A stretch of DNA of 64,000 nucleotides, taken from Peptostreptococcus russellii (GTDB lineage: Bacteria; Bacillota; Clostridia; Peptostreptococcales; Peptostreptococcaceae). The stretch is from contig NZ_JYGE01000006.1 in the NCBI RefSeq assembly GCF_003012055.1, positions 1 to 64,000 of the forward strand, read 5' to 3'. A program made the translations under genes and the position numbers. Numbering within the stretch: position 1 is the first letter of the stretch; each line of letters begins with the position of its first letter. Below are positions 36,064 through 45,273 of this stretch, piece by piece. The notes beneath the pieces were generated by a model. It was not told the origin of the DNA, made no database searches, and was given only the letters and a program-made list of their open reading frames with translations.

Positions 36064-36822
36064 TTATCTAAATATATATGAAGTCATTGATAGTGAGCCC
36101 ATCATACAACCTTCATTAAATACTTCTATACTATCCTCTTTATCCACTACACCCAAAGCATATATTAGCGGCAAGAAGTGTTCCAAGGTCTTGAAGGACT
36201 TCTCATGAGATGCACCAGCACTCTTATAGTCTATAACCTTTGAAAAATCTCTACTCAATATACTTTCCTTGATATATCTATCAAATTCATAGGCTCAGTC
36301 ATAGCCATCTATCTCTGGATTTATCAATCTAAGATTATGTACAACATTTCCACTTCCAAGAATCAAATACCCTTCTTTTCTGAACTTATATAGCTTCTTT
36401 GCTATTTCGAAGTGTTCATTGACAGATACAGATCCGTCTACGCTCAACTGAACTACTGGAATATCTGCCTTTGGATACATCTTACAAAGCACCGCCCAAG
36501 TTCCATGATCTATTCCCCAAGAGTTATCTATCTTTACTCCATCAATTGCTCTTTTAATCTCTTTTGCCAAAGACTTGCTACCCTCAACTGGATACTTAAA
36601 TGCGTATAGCTCTTCTGGAAATCCATACATATCATATATCTGTTTTGGATGACTTTTATCATTTGTATATTTACCATTAGTATACCAGTGTGCCGATATA
36701 CAAATAATTCCATTTGGTCTAGGAATAATATTTGCTACTTCTGACCACTTTTTAGTGTACTCATTATCTTCTATAACATTCATCGGACTTCCATGCCCAA
36801 CAAACATAGCTGGCATCTTCAT
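36064..36822 (-). CDS. DODA-type (LigB superfamily) dioxygenase with in-frame UGA
   Basis: If TGA at 36295-36297 (codon 176) is read through, the frame gives 252 residues, the full length of YgiD/DODA extradiol-type dioxygenases. Motifs: MFVGHGSPMNVIEDN (metal His), ISAHWYTNG (metal His), WGIDHGTWAVL, GSGNVVHNLRLINPE, and after the TGA AYEFDRYIKESI, EHFLPLIYALG and GSLSMTSYIF. E. coli YgiD has PWATSFNEYVKANL at the TGA site, so the codon replaces a conserved Trp (TGG to TGA is one base). A SECIS-like hairpin follows. The part before the TGA lacks the last metal His (EHFLP). Start ATG follows AAAGGAG. Nonsense mutation, sequencing error and UGA decoding are all open. Confidence 0.8.
36268..36285 (-). 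promoter_or_regulatory. Hairpin after the UGA of the DODA-type gene
   Basis: UUUGAUA pairs with UAUCAAG (one G-U) around the loop GAUA. The stem starts 10 bases after the UGA and the loop 17 bases after it, with G as first loop base. The geometry is nearly that of the prxU element, but the stem is A/U-rich and may be a chance fold. Confidence 0.4.
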
Positions 36823-36849
36823 AATAACAACTCCTTTGCTAACACACAT

Positions 36850-37540
36850 ACCAACAAATCACAAATACCTTCTAATTATATTCTGATTATCTTATTACCT
36901 TTACAAATACGAATAAAGCTATTAGCACAATATCATATATCAAATCTAGTACTTTAAGATTAATAATCAAGATTTGTCTATAAATATATCTCATCTTTCA
37001 GCTTCTCAATACTTAAGTTTACAACTTTAATTCCAAGCTTACTATTATTATATCCATAATATCTATTAATATACAATTTTACATATTATATTTTATGTAT
37101 TGTAAATTCCTAAATGAAATACTAATATAGTCTATATTTTTAAAATAAACTCTATTCATGTAGCTTTTACAAATCAATAAATTGCTTTAATCAGTTTGTT
37201 TTCAATATTAATTTTTATTATTTATTTGTATTTAATTGACAATGTTGCTAAAATATATTTATAGATTAAAATATCAAAAATATATTTTAGCATAAAATTT
37301 AAATCACAAAAATAGTTATTGTGATTTAAAAAATTAAAGAAACAAAAATTTTAAACTCAATCTGAATTACTTAATTTATCTGGCTTGTCTCGTAACTAGC
37401 TCACTTCTATAGAAATTAGTAATAGATTGCCTAACTTTGAGTCTTTAAAGAAAACAAACAATGCCTTTAATGTTTAAGTTAATGTTATCAGCCCATAGTG
37501 TTACTTATTTACAAATAACAGAGTAAACTCGGCTCTAACA
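36850..37540. other. Spacer with paired inverted repeats and a promoter
   Basis: No gene is seen. TTGACA (37236-37241) and TTATAG (37259-37264), 17 bases apart, form a promoter for the next gene. A 14-bp perfect inverted repeat GCTAAAATATATTT (37247-37260 with 37278-37291) overlaps spacer and start site; a 12-bp one (37298-37309 with 37319-37330) follows. About 210 transcribed bases precede the coding region. Confidence 0.55.
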
Positions 37541-37570
37541 TTGAATATTTTATATGTAGGAGGATGTTTT

Positions 37571-38317
37571 ATGAAGGAAATTGAAGGTAATATAATGCCT
37601 TATATATTTATAAAATTTTGCGATAAAATTGAATATGCTAAAGATATTTGCAATGGTGATTTGTACTCTAATACAATTGACTATTTTAGAGAAGTTGAAC
37701 TTAATACAGGGAATAGTTCCCAGGGTGATAAAAATGAGTTAACTCTAAATCCGATACCATCATCAATTAAAATTTTAGATATTGAAACTGATGAACTACT
37801 TGGTGAAGCTGATTCCATAGCTAATATAAGGTTTGATAGCGACTCTAAAAAACCTATTGTATCATTAGTTGGAATCGAAATAAAAAGCATGGAAAAACTA
37901 GACTATGCAGAAAATAATTCTTACTATTTAAAGCTTCCTTTTACTGATTCTGAGATTTCTAAAATGTCTGATTCATTTGGTAAGTACTGTGTAATTATAG
38001 ATCCACCTGAGCTTTATAATAATTTATACATATATAGTAAACTTAATGGAATATATACATGTATAAATAAAGTTAATTATAATTCTAATTCTAAGGAACA
38101 TATTAATTGTTTTTTTAATGAAAGCGTTAATCGATTTTTCTATAAAGAATCTAAATTTAGTTATCAAAGAGAGTATAGAATTCTTTTTGATATGAAGTTA
38201 CCTTGTGATCATTTTATAAAAATTGGTAAAATAGCAAATTCAAAGATTTTTAAGAGTGAAGATCTTAAAAACTTAATATTCTCTAAAGACTTTAAAATAT
38301 TTCAAAAAAACATTTGA
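37571..38317 (+). CDS. Hypothetical protein, 248 residues
   Basis: I do not recognise it with certainty. The start at 37571 is seven bases after AGGAGG; an in-frame TTG ten codons earlier overlaps nothing useful. MPYIFIKFCDKIEYAKDICN is followed by GDLYSNTIDYFREVELNTGN and SSQGDKNELTLNP. This pattern of a small segment, N..xYFR..E and QGDxxE recalls DUF2971-like proteins found near phage-defence genes, but the likeness is only by eye. The rest is Asn/Lys/Tyr-rich with strand-like pattern and ends KFSYQREYRILFD. Very low GC and a gene-poor surrounding suggest recent acquisition. Confidence 0.7.
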   Translation: MKEIEGNIMPYIFIKFCDKIEYAKDICNGDLYSNTIDYFREVELNTGNSSQGDKNELTLNPIPSSIKILDIETDELLGEADSIANIRFDSDSKKPIVSLVGIEIKSMEKLDYAENNSYYLKLPFTDSEISKMSDSFGKYCVIIDPPELYNNLYIYSKLNGIYTCINKVNYNSNSKEHINCFFNESVNRFFYKESKFSYQREYRILFDMKLPCDHFIKIGKIANSKIFKSEDLKNLIFSKDFKIFQKNI

Positions 38318-38605
38318 TTTTAAGCTTATAATAGTGATGATAACATGATTAATTGTGCCAATGGTGAATAAAATATTTCAAAATCTAAGTTTGATGAAAA
38401 TTAGAAATCTATTAATTAGTAAACTATAATAATGACCACATATTTAAAACTGTATTAAATAGAGCTGTAAAAATATATAATATTGAGAAATTATGTTATA
38501 TTTGAATACCTTTCTAAGTATAAGATACCTTATTTAAAGCATTTTTTAACTTTAGAAGAACAAAGCAAGAAGCTGTAGAAACTATAAATAATATATTTAA
38601 CTTTT
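38318..38605. other. Gene-free stretch with a short possible remnant
   Basis: Multiple stops in all frames. Near 38553-38607 a short frame reads FRRTKQEAVETINNIFNF before a stop, which could be the end of a decayed gene. Too short for identification. Confidence 0.35.
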
Positions 38606-38630
38606 AGAGAGGATTAAAACCTCTCTTTTT
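38606..38630 (+). terminator. Intrinsic terminator
   Basis: Stem AGAGAGG/CCTCTCT with loop ATTAAAA, then TTTT. It ends transcription from the unknown gene region. Confidence 0.8.
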
Positions 38631-38744
38631 GTAGCCTAATTTTATAATTTACTGTGTTACTAGTTACAGTTCTATTATTTAAGTATTAAAAAAACTACTA
38701 ATATCTAAAGTTAGTAGTTCCAATATATTCTATGAATTTTAATT

Positions 38745-38834
38745 TGGCGGAGAGAGAGGGATTTGAACCCTCGGTGCAGTTGCCCACACACTCGCTTTCC
38801 AGGCGAGCCCCTTAAGCCACTCGGACACCTCTCC
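38745..38834 (-). tRNA. tRNA-Ser (GGA)
   Basis: Class II cloverleaf with long variable arm and anticodon loop CTGGAAA. CCA encoded. Isolated from the tRNA array. Confidence 0.96.
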
Positions 38835-38958
38835 ACTTAATAAATATTGTATCTTTATATATCATATCCTTTTTAAAATAATTTAATCAGGAATTAATAT
38901 TTAATACAGTATAAGATTGAATCTCACACCTTTATGATAATAACATAAAATCATACTT

Positions 38959-39453
38959 TTAGTAAGTATCTTTAGTGCTTTTTTTATTATTTTTCTTTTT
39001 TTCTTTTCTTCTTTCTTTAAAAAAGCTAGTCAACAGCCTAGAAGCTTCTTCTTCCATTATTCCAAAATGTGATTCTACCTTGCTATCTATTAGAAACTCC
39101 CTTTGAAATTTATTGTGCTTGTCTACTTTTTTATTTTTATTGTGACTGGCAGCTATATATAGAGACTTGATTCTTGCGTTGACTATTGCCCCACTACACA
39201 TAAAGCACGGTTCCATAGTTACGTATATCTCACAATCAAAAAGTCTCCATCTGTTTAGATTTTTCTGAGCATCTTTTATTGCCATAATCTCCGCATGATT
39301 AATAGAATCTCTGCTAATTTCTACACTGTTAAATCCTCTGCCTACTATTTTATCTTCATAGACTATCACAGCACCGATTGGAGTTTCTTTTAATGAGTAT
39401 GCTTTTTTAGCTTCTAGTAATGCTTCGGTCATAAAGTATTCTTCTCTATTCAT
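38959..39453 (-). CDS. tadA: tRNA adenosine(34) deaminase
   Basis: 164 residues. The zinc site HAEIMAIKDA (His, catalytic Glu) and PCFMCSGAIVNARI (two Cys) are complete, with the TadA-specific VTMEPC. It converts A34 to inosine in tRNA-Arg(ACG), which is also in this window at 23179-23252. A Lys/Arg-rich tail (RRKEKKKNNKK) follows the domain. The start has only a weak ribosome-binding site. It lies 93 bases after the thi genes. Confidence 0.94.
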   Translation of the reverse strand: MNREEYFMTEALLEAKKAYSLKETPIGAVIVYEDKIVGRGFNSVEISRDSINHAEIMAIKDAQKNLNRWRLFDCEIYVTMEPCFMCSGAIVNARIKSLYIAASHNKNKKVDKHNKFQREFLIDSKVESHFGIMEEEASRLLTSFFKERRKEKKKNNKKSTKDTY

Positions 39454-39546
39454 AGTTTCTCTCTCTTATATTTTTATTGGATATAGTTTCTACATAGACT
39501 AGTATATCTTAAAAAAATATTTCGTCAAATCTAATTTGATTTTTAC

Positions 39547-40278
39547 TTAAAGTTTCATTATTCCCGACATGATGCACACCCCTTTTGCACCATTTTCTAC
39601 TGCCAAATATGCGTTTTGAGGCGTTATTCCACCTATTGCATAGATTGGTATCTCTACTGATGAACAAAGCTCTCTTAGAAGCTTTAACCCTCTTGGCTCT
39701 AGTCCCTTTTTACAGTCAGTTTCAAATATATGCCCAAATATAAGATAGCTTGCTCCTAGACTTTCAGCTCTTTTGGCTTCGTCAATACTATGAACTGATA
39801 CACCTATTTCTTTATAGCATTTAAAAAATTTATCCAAACTTTTATTATCTTTTTCTTCTGAATCTATTTTTTCGCATATTTCTTCAAATATATATAGTGG
39901 AAGATGGATTTTTCCACCTTCCATATATAGAGCATCTTTATAATAAGAATGGGCAAATAGATCTATATTGTATTTTGATGATATCTTAAGTATATTTTTA
40001 TATAAACTCTTATAACTGCTTTCACTTAAATCTTTTTCTCTCAATACAATTGAATCAATTTCAAAGTCCTTTAAAAAATCTATCATCTTTGAATCTTTCA
40101 ATATATTTTTACTAGAAAAATCATCATTTTTAAAAACTATTTTTTTATTAAAATTTACTTGGTCATCTTTTTTTGAATTTTTTCTAGAAAGCAAATAATT
40201 ATAAAATATCTTTTCAACTGTAATATCCAAAGAAGTCTGGCATAAACTTCTATTGCTTATTATTTTTAGTTTTATCAT
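39547..40278 (-). CDS. ThiE/TenI-family protein
   Basis: 243 residues. The C-terminal half has the family motifs GVSVHSIDEAKRAESLGASY, LIFGHIFETDCKKGLEPRG and IPIYAIGGITPQNAYLAVEN. This places it in the thiamine-phosphate synthase/thiazole tautomerase fold. The N-terminal 80 residues are divergent and Lys-rich, and the pyrophosphate-binding signature of ThiE is not obvious. The last position in thiS-F-G-H-x suggests thiazole tautomerase (TenI) or ThiE. The ATG at 40278 follows AGGAGG by five bases. Confidence 0.82.
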   Translation of the reverse strand: MIKLKIISNRSLCQTSLDITVEKIFYNYLLSRKNSKKDDQVNFNKKIVFKNDDFSSKNILKDSKMIDFLKDFEIDSIVLREKDLSESSYKSLYKNILKISSKYNIDLFAHSYYKDALYMEGGKIHLPLYIFEEICEKIDSEEKDNKSLDKFFKCYKEIGVSVHSIDEAKRAESLGASYLIFGHIFETDCKKGLEPRGLKLLRELCSSVEIPIYAIGGITPQNAYLAVENGAKGVCIMSGIMKL

Positions 40279-40305
40279 CAAATCCTCCTATTAGCCCATT
40301 TTATT

Positions 40306-41475
40306 TTACTTTCCTATTGCTAGATTTATATAATCACTCATCACTGGCTGAAGTCCAGCATCTTTTATTGCCTGAAATACTTCATCTACATTCCTAGGAT
40401 CTGATATTTCAAACTGTTCATCGCCCTTTTCTTCAGCTACTTCATCTGAGTGACTTCCTATACCTGTACTTACTCCTGCCGATACTTTTGTAGCTGCTAT
40501 CTTGATTATATTGTCCCTAAATCCTGCTCTTTCCCTAGTTGATACAGTGATATTGGCAAAGGGAAGAAATATTCTATATGCACATATTATTTGAAGGAGC
40601 TGCCTTTCATGTACATCTTTAGGGTTTATTTTGTCATTATTTATAATAGGTCTAAGTCTTGGACAAGATAGTGCAATCTCTGCATGAGGATACTTTTGCT
40701 GAATTAGATATGCGTGATATCCTGTAGCAAAAGCATCTTTTCTAAACTGATCCAGTCCCAAAAGTGCAGCAAAACCTACACCTCTCATTGATCCCATCAA
40801 TGCTCTTTCCTGTGCGTTTGCCCTGTATGGAAATATTCTCTTATGTCCTGCTAAGTGTAGTGTTTCATACTTATCAGAATTATATGTTTCCTGAAACACA
40901 GTTACATAGTCGGCACCACAAGAATTAAGATAGGCGTATTCATCAGAGTTAACTGGATAAATTTCCAAACCTACCATATTAAAATATTTACTAGCTAATC
41001 TACAAGCTTCCCCAATATACTCTACATCAGAAAATTTTCTACTCTCTCCTGTAAGTATAAGTATTTCTTGCAATCCTGTTTGAGCTATTGCCTTCATTTC
41101 TTTTTCTATTTGTTCAAAATTTAGTTTTGACCTTTTTATTTTATTGTGTGAGTTGAATCCGCAATATATACAGTAATTTTCACAGTAATTTGATATATAT
41201 AATGGTGTAAACATATAAATTGAGTTTCCAAAATGCTTTCTTGTCTCCTTTTGAGCTCTAATTGCCATATCTTCTAGAAATTCTTCTGCTGCTGGAGATA
41301 AAAGTGCTTGAAAGTCTCTTGGAGATATATTTTCTTTTGACAAAGCTTCTTTTACATCTGCTCTAGTAAAATTATCTGCATCAAAGTCATTCATAGAAGA
41401 TATCACCCTATCTAAAATATCAGAATCTATCTCTTCCATTCCTTCTAAATATTTCATATGATCTATTCTTTTCAT
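40306..41475 (-). CDS. thiH: 2-iminoacetate synthase ThiH
   Basis: 389 residues, radical-SAM enzyme with the cluster motif CENYCIYCGF (about 89-98) preceded by MFTPLYISNY. It splits tyrosine to make dehydroglycine for the thiazole ring, the anaerobic route instead of ThiO. GGAGGT precedes the ATG. In operon with thiG. Confidence 0.96.
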   Translation of the reverse strand: MKRIDHMKYLEGMEEIDSDILDRVISSMNDFDADNFTRADVKEALSKENISPRDFQALLSPAAEEFLEDMAIRAQKETRKHFGNSIYMFTPLYISNYCENYCIYCGFNSHNKIKRSKLNFEQIEKEMKAIAQTGLQEILILTGESRKFSDVEYIGEACRLASKYFNMVGLEIYPVNSDEYAYLNSCGADYVTVFQETYNSDKYETLHLAGHKRIFPYRANAQERALMGSMRGVGFAALLGLDQFRKDAFATGYHAYLIQQKYPHAEIALSCPRLRPIINNDKINPKDVHERQLLQIICAYRIFLPFANITVSTRERAGFRDNIIKIAATKVSAGVSTGIGSHSDEVAEEKGDEQFEISDPRNVDEVFQAIKDAGLQPVMSDYINLAIGK

Positions 41476-41485
41476 TTTTTACCTC

Positions 41486-42253
41486 CTAATCTTCTAAAAA
41501 ACCTGTAAGTGGTGAAGATGCTACTGCACCACGATCAATTACTCTTCCCATCTTGGCTAGATATGCCTTTCTACCAGCATTTATAGCATCTTTAAATGCC
41601 TCTGCCATCATAAGAATATCTTCTGATGTTGCTATGGCTGTATTTGCCATAATAGCTGCTGCTCCCATTTCCATAGCTTCACACGCTTGAGACGGTCTTC
41701 CTATGCCAGCATCTACTATGACTGGAAGATCTATTTCATCTATCAATATCTGTATAAATTCTTTTGTTGCTAAACCTTTATTAGATCCTATTGGTGATCC
41801 TAGAGGCATAATACATGCTGCTCCTGAATTTTTTAAATCTCTTGCCACATTTAAATCTGGATACATATATGGCATAACTATAAAACCTTCTTTAGCAAGT
41901 ATTTCTGTTGCCTTAATAGTTTCTTCATTGTCTGGCAACAAGTATTTAGAATCTCTTATTACCTCTATTTTTATGAAATCACCACAGCCACATTCACGTG
42001 ATAGCCTTGCTATTCTTACAGCCTCTTCAGCATTTCTAGCTCCAGATGTATTTGGCAAAAGTGTTACTCCTTCTGGTATATGGTCCAATATATTTTCTAC
42101 ATCACCAGCAACAGCCCTTCTAAGAGCAAGTGTAATCATCTGTGCATCTGCATATTTTACTGCACTTTCTATTAAGTCAAGAGAGTATTTTCCTGATCCT
42201 AATATAAAACGTGAGTCAAACTCTCTTCCAGCTATTATTAATTTATCATCCAT
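41486..42253 (-). CDS. thiG: Thiazole synthase
   Basis: 255 residues: [40 protein letters not shown], the Schiff-base Lys region DFIKIEVI, and [20 protein letters not shown]. It joins deoxyxylulose 5-phosphate, dehydroglycine and ThiS thiocarboxylate. The ATG at 42253 follows GGAGGT by seven bases; five extra upstream codons are unlikely. Confidence 0.96.
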   Translation of the reverse strand: MDDKLIIAGREFDSRFILGSGKYSLDLIESAVKYADAQMITLALRRAVAGDVENILDHIPEGVTLLPNTSGARNAEEAVRIARLSRECGCGDFIKIEVIRDSKYLLPDNEETIKATEILAKEGFIVMPYMYPDLNVARDLKNSGAACIMPLGSPIGSNKGLATKEFIQILIDEIDLPVIVDAGIGRPSQACEAMEMGAAAIMANTAIATSEDILMMAEAFKDAINAGRKAYLAKMGRVIDRGAVASSPLTGFLED

Positions 42254-42277
42254 ATTATTTACCTCCAAAAACTATAA

Positions 42278-42913
42278 TTATTTTTTCTTTTTACTTTCTT
42301 CCAGTATTAATTCTAAGACAAGGTTTGCCTGATGAGCAGCACAAAGATTAACTCTAGGGGCCATCATTCCTGAATACTCTTCATAATCTCTAAATCCGTC
42401 TCCACAAATATAGAGATTTTTCATTACTCTTTTTGTTTTTATTCCATTTGAATCTCCAACACCAGCCATTCCAGAAGCGGAAATAATATATTTTTCTGGA
42501 TAGCTTTCCAAAATTTTATTTACTAACATAGCCTTGCTATCTGCATCATCTAAGGCTTCTACTATGTATTTTTCGTCTTTTATAATATTATCTATATTTT
42601 TTTCCGTTATTTTTGTATTTTCTATTATCACTTCCACAAAAGGGTTTATTTTTTCTATTATATTTTTTATAGCTTGTGTTTTTTTCATATCTATATTTTC
42701 CAGTGTGTAGTATTGCCTATTTAAATTTGATATTTCTACATCATCAAAATCTATCAAATGCAAAGTTCCAATAGAACTTCTAGCAAGCATAACCGCTATG
42801 TTAGATCCTAAGCCACCTAATCCTAAAATACAGACTCTAGAAGATTGAAATATATCAGTTGAATCTTTTATATTTCTTTTTGATATTTCTTCTAAGCAAA
42901 TATCCTCTAGCAA
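42278..42913 (-). CDS. thiF: Sulfur carrier ThiS adenylyltransferase (ThiF, family 2)
   Basis: 211 residues. E1-like nucleotide fold with GLGGLGSNIAVMLARSSIGT, DFDDVEISNLNRQYY and EALDDADSKAMLVNK. It is of the short clostridial ThiF type without the CxxC zinc pairs. It activates the Gly-Gly end of ThiS. The TTG at 42913 overlaps the thiS stop region and follows GGGAGGT at good distance. Confidence 0.92.
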   Translation of the reverse strand: MLEDICLEEISKRNIKDSTDIFQSSRVCILGLGGLGSNIAVMLARSSIGTLHLIDFDDVEISNLNRQYYTLENIDMKKTQAIKNIIEKINPFVEVIIENTKITEKNIDNIIKDEKYIVEALDDADSKAMLVNKILESYPEKYIISASGMAGVGDSNGIKTKRVMKNLYICGDGFRDYEEYSGMMAPRVNLCAAHQANLVLELILEESKKKK

Positions 42914-42914
42914 A

Positions 42915-43109
42915 TTAGCCACCTCCCACAAAGCATACTATTTCTATTTTATCGCCATCAGAAAGTATGTATTGATCATAATTTCCTCTTTTTACAATAT
43001 CCCCATTTAACTCTACAGCTATTTTATTTTCATCAAATTTTTCTGATCTTATAAATTCTAGCAAATTAACTGAGTCTATTTCATACTTTTTACCATTAAC
43101 TTTTATCAC
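42915..43109 (-). CDS. thiS: Sulfur carrier protein ThiS
   Basis: 64 residues ending in CFVGGG with the C-terminal Gly-Gly that is adenylated by ThiF and thiolated. The ubiquitin-like fold pattern (MIKVNGKKYEI, ELNGDIVKR, DGDKIEIV) is clear. GTG at 43109 follows AAAGGAG; an upstream in-frame start lies in the terminator-like leader and is rejected. Confidence 0.93.
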   Translation of the reverse strand: MIKVNGKKYEIDSVNLLEFIRSEKFDENKIAVELNGDIVKRGNYDQYILSDGDKIEIVCFVGGG

Positions 43110-43140
43110 AAATAATGCTCCTTTCTTATTTATTTCCATA

Positions 43141-43194
43141 AAAAAACGCACGAAGGGAAGCTACACCCGCGGTGGTGTACCCCTTCGTGCGAAC
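43141..43194 (-). promoter_or_regulatory. Attenuator-like hairpin in the thi leader
   Basis: On the minus strand GCACGAAGGG and CCCTTCGTGC form a 10-bp stem, with an inner TACACC/GGTGTA hairpin, followed by GTTTTTT. It sits about 15 bases after the start site and ends about 30 bases before thiS. There is no room for, and no sequence of, a TPP aptamer (no CTGAGA). Confidence 0.75.
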
Positions 43195-43215
43195 ATAATC
43201 AACACTCTAGTTAGG

Positions 43216-43244
43216 ATTATACTATACAATTATCTATTATTCAA
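43216..43244 (-). promoter_or_regulatory. thi operon promoter
   Basis: TTGAAT (43239-43244), 17 bases, TATAAT (43216-43221) on the minus strand. Confidence 0.8.
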
Positions 43245-43330
43245 GGGTATATTCTTTATTTTCTATATTAATCAAATAATTCTATACATTCCTTTTATTT
43301 TTAACTTTTTACTTCTTAATATTAGTTTTT

Positions 43331-43379
43331 AAAAAAAATAACTAGAGTCTATAATATAATTATATAAAACTCTAGTTAT
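43331..43379 (-). terminator. Terminator after serS
   Basis: An 11-bp stem ATAACTAGAGT/ACTCTAGTTAT around a 20-base loop, then T7 on the minus strand. Confidence 0.82.
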
Positions 43380-43437
43380 GTATTGTTTTATTTAAATTTT
43401 ACTGAAAGTTATAGTCTGATTTTATATTGAAAAAGGA

Positions 43438-44718
43438 CTACTTTATAACATCACAGTTCATATATGGCTTTAGTATTTCTGGAACAACTACTGTACCATC
43501 AGCCTGCTGATAGTTTTCAAGTATAGCTGCTACAGTTCTACCTACTGCAAGACCTGAACCATTTAGTGTATGAACAAATTCAGTCTTAGCCTTTCTATCT
43601 CTCTTAAATCTTATATTTGCTCTTCTAGCCTGGAAATCTTCAAAGTTTGAGCAAGAAGATATTTCAACATATCTATTGTAACTTGGCATCCATACTTCTA
43701 TATCATACTTCTTAGCTGCAGTAAATCCTAGATCTCCTGTACATATCTTAACTACTCTGTAAGGTATATTTAGTAACTGAAGCATCTTTTCAGCATCATT
43801 AGTAAGTTTTTCTAGCTCTTCATAAGAATCTTCTGGCTTAACAAACTTAACTAGTTCTACTTTGTTGAACTGGTGCTGTCTTACAAGACCTCTTGTATCT
43901 CTACCTGCAGAACCTGCTTCTGATCTAAAGCAAGGAGTGTATGCACAGTGCTTGATTGGAAGTTTTTCTACATCTAGTATTTCACCTGCATATATATTAG
44001 TTACAGGTACTTCTGCAGTTGGTACTAGGTAATAGTTAAGTCCTTCAATCTTAAACATATCTTCAGCAAATTTTGGAAGCTGACCTGTTCCTATAAAGCT
44101 ATTTTCATTAGCCATAAAAGGAGGTATTACTTCTGTGTATCCATGATGATCACTATGATAATCCATAAAGAAAGCTATTAAAGATCTTTCAAGTCTTGCA
44201 CCTAATCCCTTGTATACAGTAAATCTTGATCCAGTAATCTTGCCAGCTCTTTCAAAATCTAATATATCTAGACCAGTTCCTACATCCCAGTGAGCCTTGT
44301 AATCAAAGTCAAACTTAGTAGTTTCTCCCCATCTTCTGATTTCTACATTATCTTCATCTGTTTCACCCTGTGGAACATCTGGATTTGGAACATTAGGTAT
44401 TCTAAGAAGTCTATACTTTAACTTTTCTTCAACTTCCTTTAACTGAACATCTAATTCCTTTATACTGTCAGATAACTTCTTAAGTTCTGCCTTTACTTCA
44501 TCTACATTTTCACCGTTTTTCATCATAGTTGGAATCTTCTTTGATTCAACATTTGACTGATTCTTCATTACTTCTACTTCTTTAAGTATTTCTTTTCTTT
44601 TATCATCTAACTCTATTACTTCATCAAGGTCCTTAGGATCAAATTCTCCTTCTCCTCTTCTTCCCATCAAAACTTTTATTTCATCTAAGTTTTCTCTGAT
44701 TCTTTTAACTTCTAACAT
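43438..44718 (-). CDS. serS: Seryl-tRNA synthetase
   Basis: 426 residues, the usual length. The N-terminal coiled-coil tRNA-binding arm (about 30-105) precedes the class II catalytic core with [10 protein letters not shown] (motif 2 region [21 protein letters not shown]) and motif 3 ([20 protein letters not shown]). It charges the tRNA-Ser genes of this window. Expression is controlled by the T-box leader. Confidence 0.98.
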   Translation of the reverse strand: MLEVKRIRENLDEIKVLMGRRGEGEFDPKDLDEVIELDDKRKEILKEVEVMKNQSNVESKKIPTMMKNGENVDEVKAELKKLSDSIKELDVQLKEVEEKLKYRLLRIPNVPNPDVPQGETDEDNVEIRRWGETTKFDFDYKAHWDVGTGLDILDFERAGKITGSRFTVYKGLGARLERSLIAFFMDYHSDHHGYTEVIPPFMANENSFIGTGQLPKFAEDMFKIEGLNYYLVPTAEVPVTNIYAGEILDVEKLPIKHCAYTPCFRSEAGSAGRDTRGLVRQHQFNKVELVKFVKPEDSYEELEKLTNDAEKMLQLLNIPYRVVKICTGDLGFTAAKKYDIEVWMPSYNRYVEISSCSNFEDFQARRANIRFKRDRKAKTEFVHTLNGSGLAVGRTVAAILENYQQADGTVVVPEILKPYMNCDVIK

Positions 44719-44811
44719 ATCTTTTCTCCTTTAAATAAATTTATTTATAATATCTTTACTGCAATGAATAAAAAACCATAAAAACAGATCGATTATCTGA
44801 TTTTGGGTATA

Positions 44812-45040
44812 AAAAAAGACCAACATCCCTACAAGGGACGAAAGTCATATTCCGCGTTGCCACCCTAGTTGATTATAAATATAATCCACCTCATACCTTT
44901 ATCGCAGGCATACGTCTAGTACTATTTCAAACTAGATGCTCCAGAGTAGATTCGAAAGATTTTGTAGAGGATTTTCAGCGACCATCCACTCTCTAAATAC
45001 AATAATCAAACTACTAGGCTCCTTCATTGCTCTATATTTA
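44812..45040 (-). promoter_or_regulatory. T-box riboswitch of serS
   Basis: The leader contains the T-box core AGGGTGGCAACGCGG (complement of 44852-44866) and a competing terminator, TCCCT/AGGGA inside GAC/GTC, followed by T7. Stem I spans about 44940-45010. A UCU (Ser) triplet followed by A at 44948-44950 is a good specifier candidate. Uncharged tRNA-Ser would favour read-through. Confidence 0.9.
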
Positions 45041-45055
45041 TATTTGTATGAATAC

Positions 45056-45084
45056 ATTATATATCAATAAATGATTTTTATCAA
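45056..45084 (-). promoter_or_regulatory. serS promoter
   Basis: TTGATA (45079-45084), 17 bases, TATAAT (45056-45061) on the minus strand, directly before the T-box leader. Confidence 0.8.
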
Positions 45085-45229
45085 GTTTTTTATACAAAAT
45101 ATTGCCTCAATTGTATCTTTTTAAAATTCATTGATGTTTATTCTTTACTTTGGGATATTAATATATAATTTTTAAATTTTTTTATTTTTCTTTAATTATC
45201 TATTTTTTAGTATTTTAGTGAAAATCATA

Positions 45230-45262
45230 AAAAGGTTAGCTATTTTCTAGCTAACCTTTTTT
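45230..45262. terminator. Terminator after the third CWB2 gene
   Basis: A 13-bp perfect stem with loop TTTTC; T-rich on both strands' 3' sides. Confidence 0.9.
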
Positions 45263-45273
45263 ATATTATTTAA

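Noticed and set aside
38550..38608. Transposase remnant
   Set aside because: Only about 18 codons are readable and no inverted repeats or target duplications are visible; kept as a possible remnant without a name.
43141..43194. T-box or TPP riboswitch before thiS
   Set aside because: An ACCGCGG string recalls the T-box core, but there is no Stem I and no AGGGTGG; the TPP signature CTGAGA is also absent.
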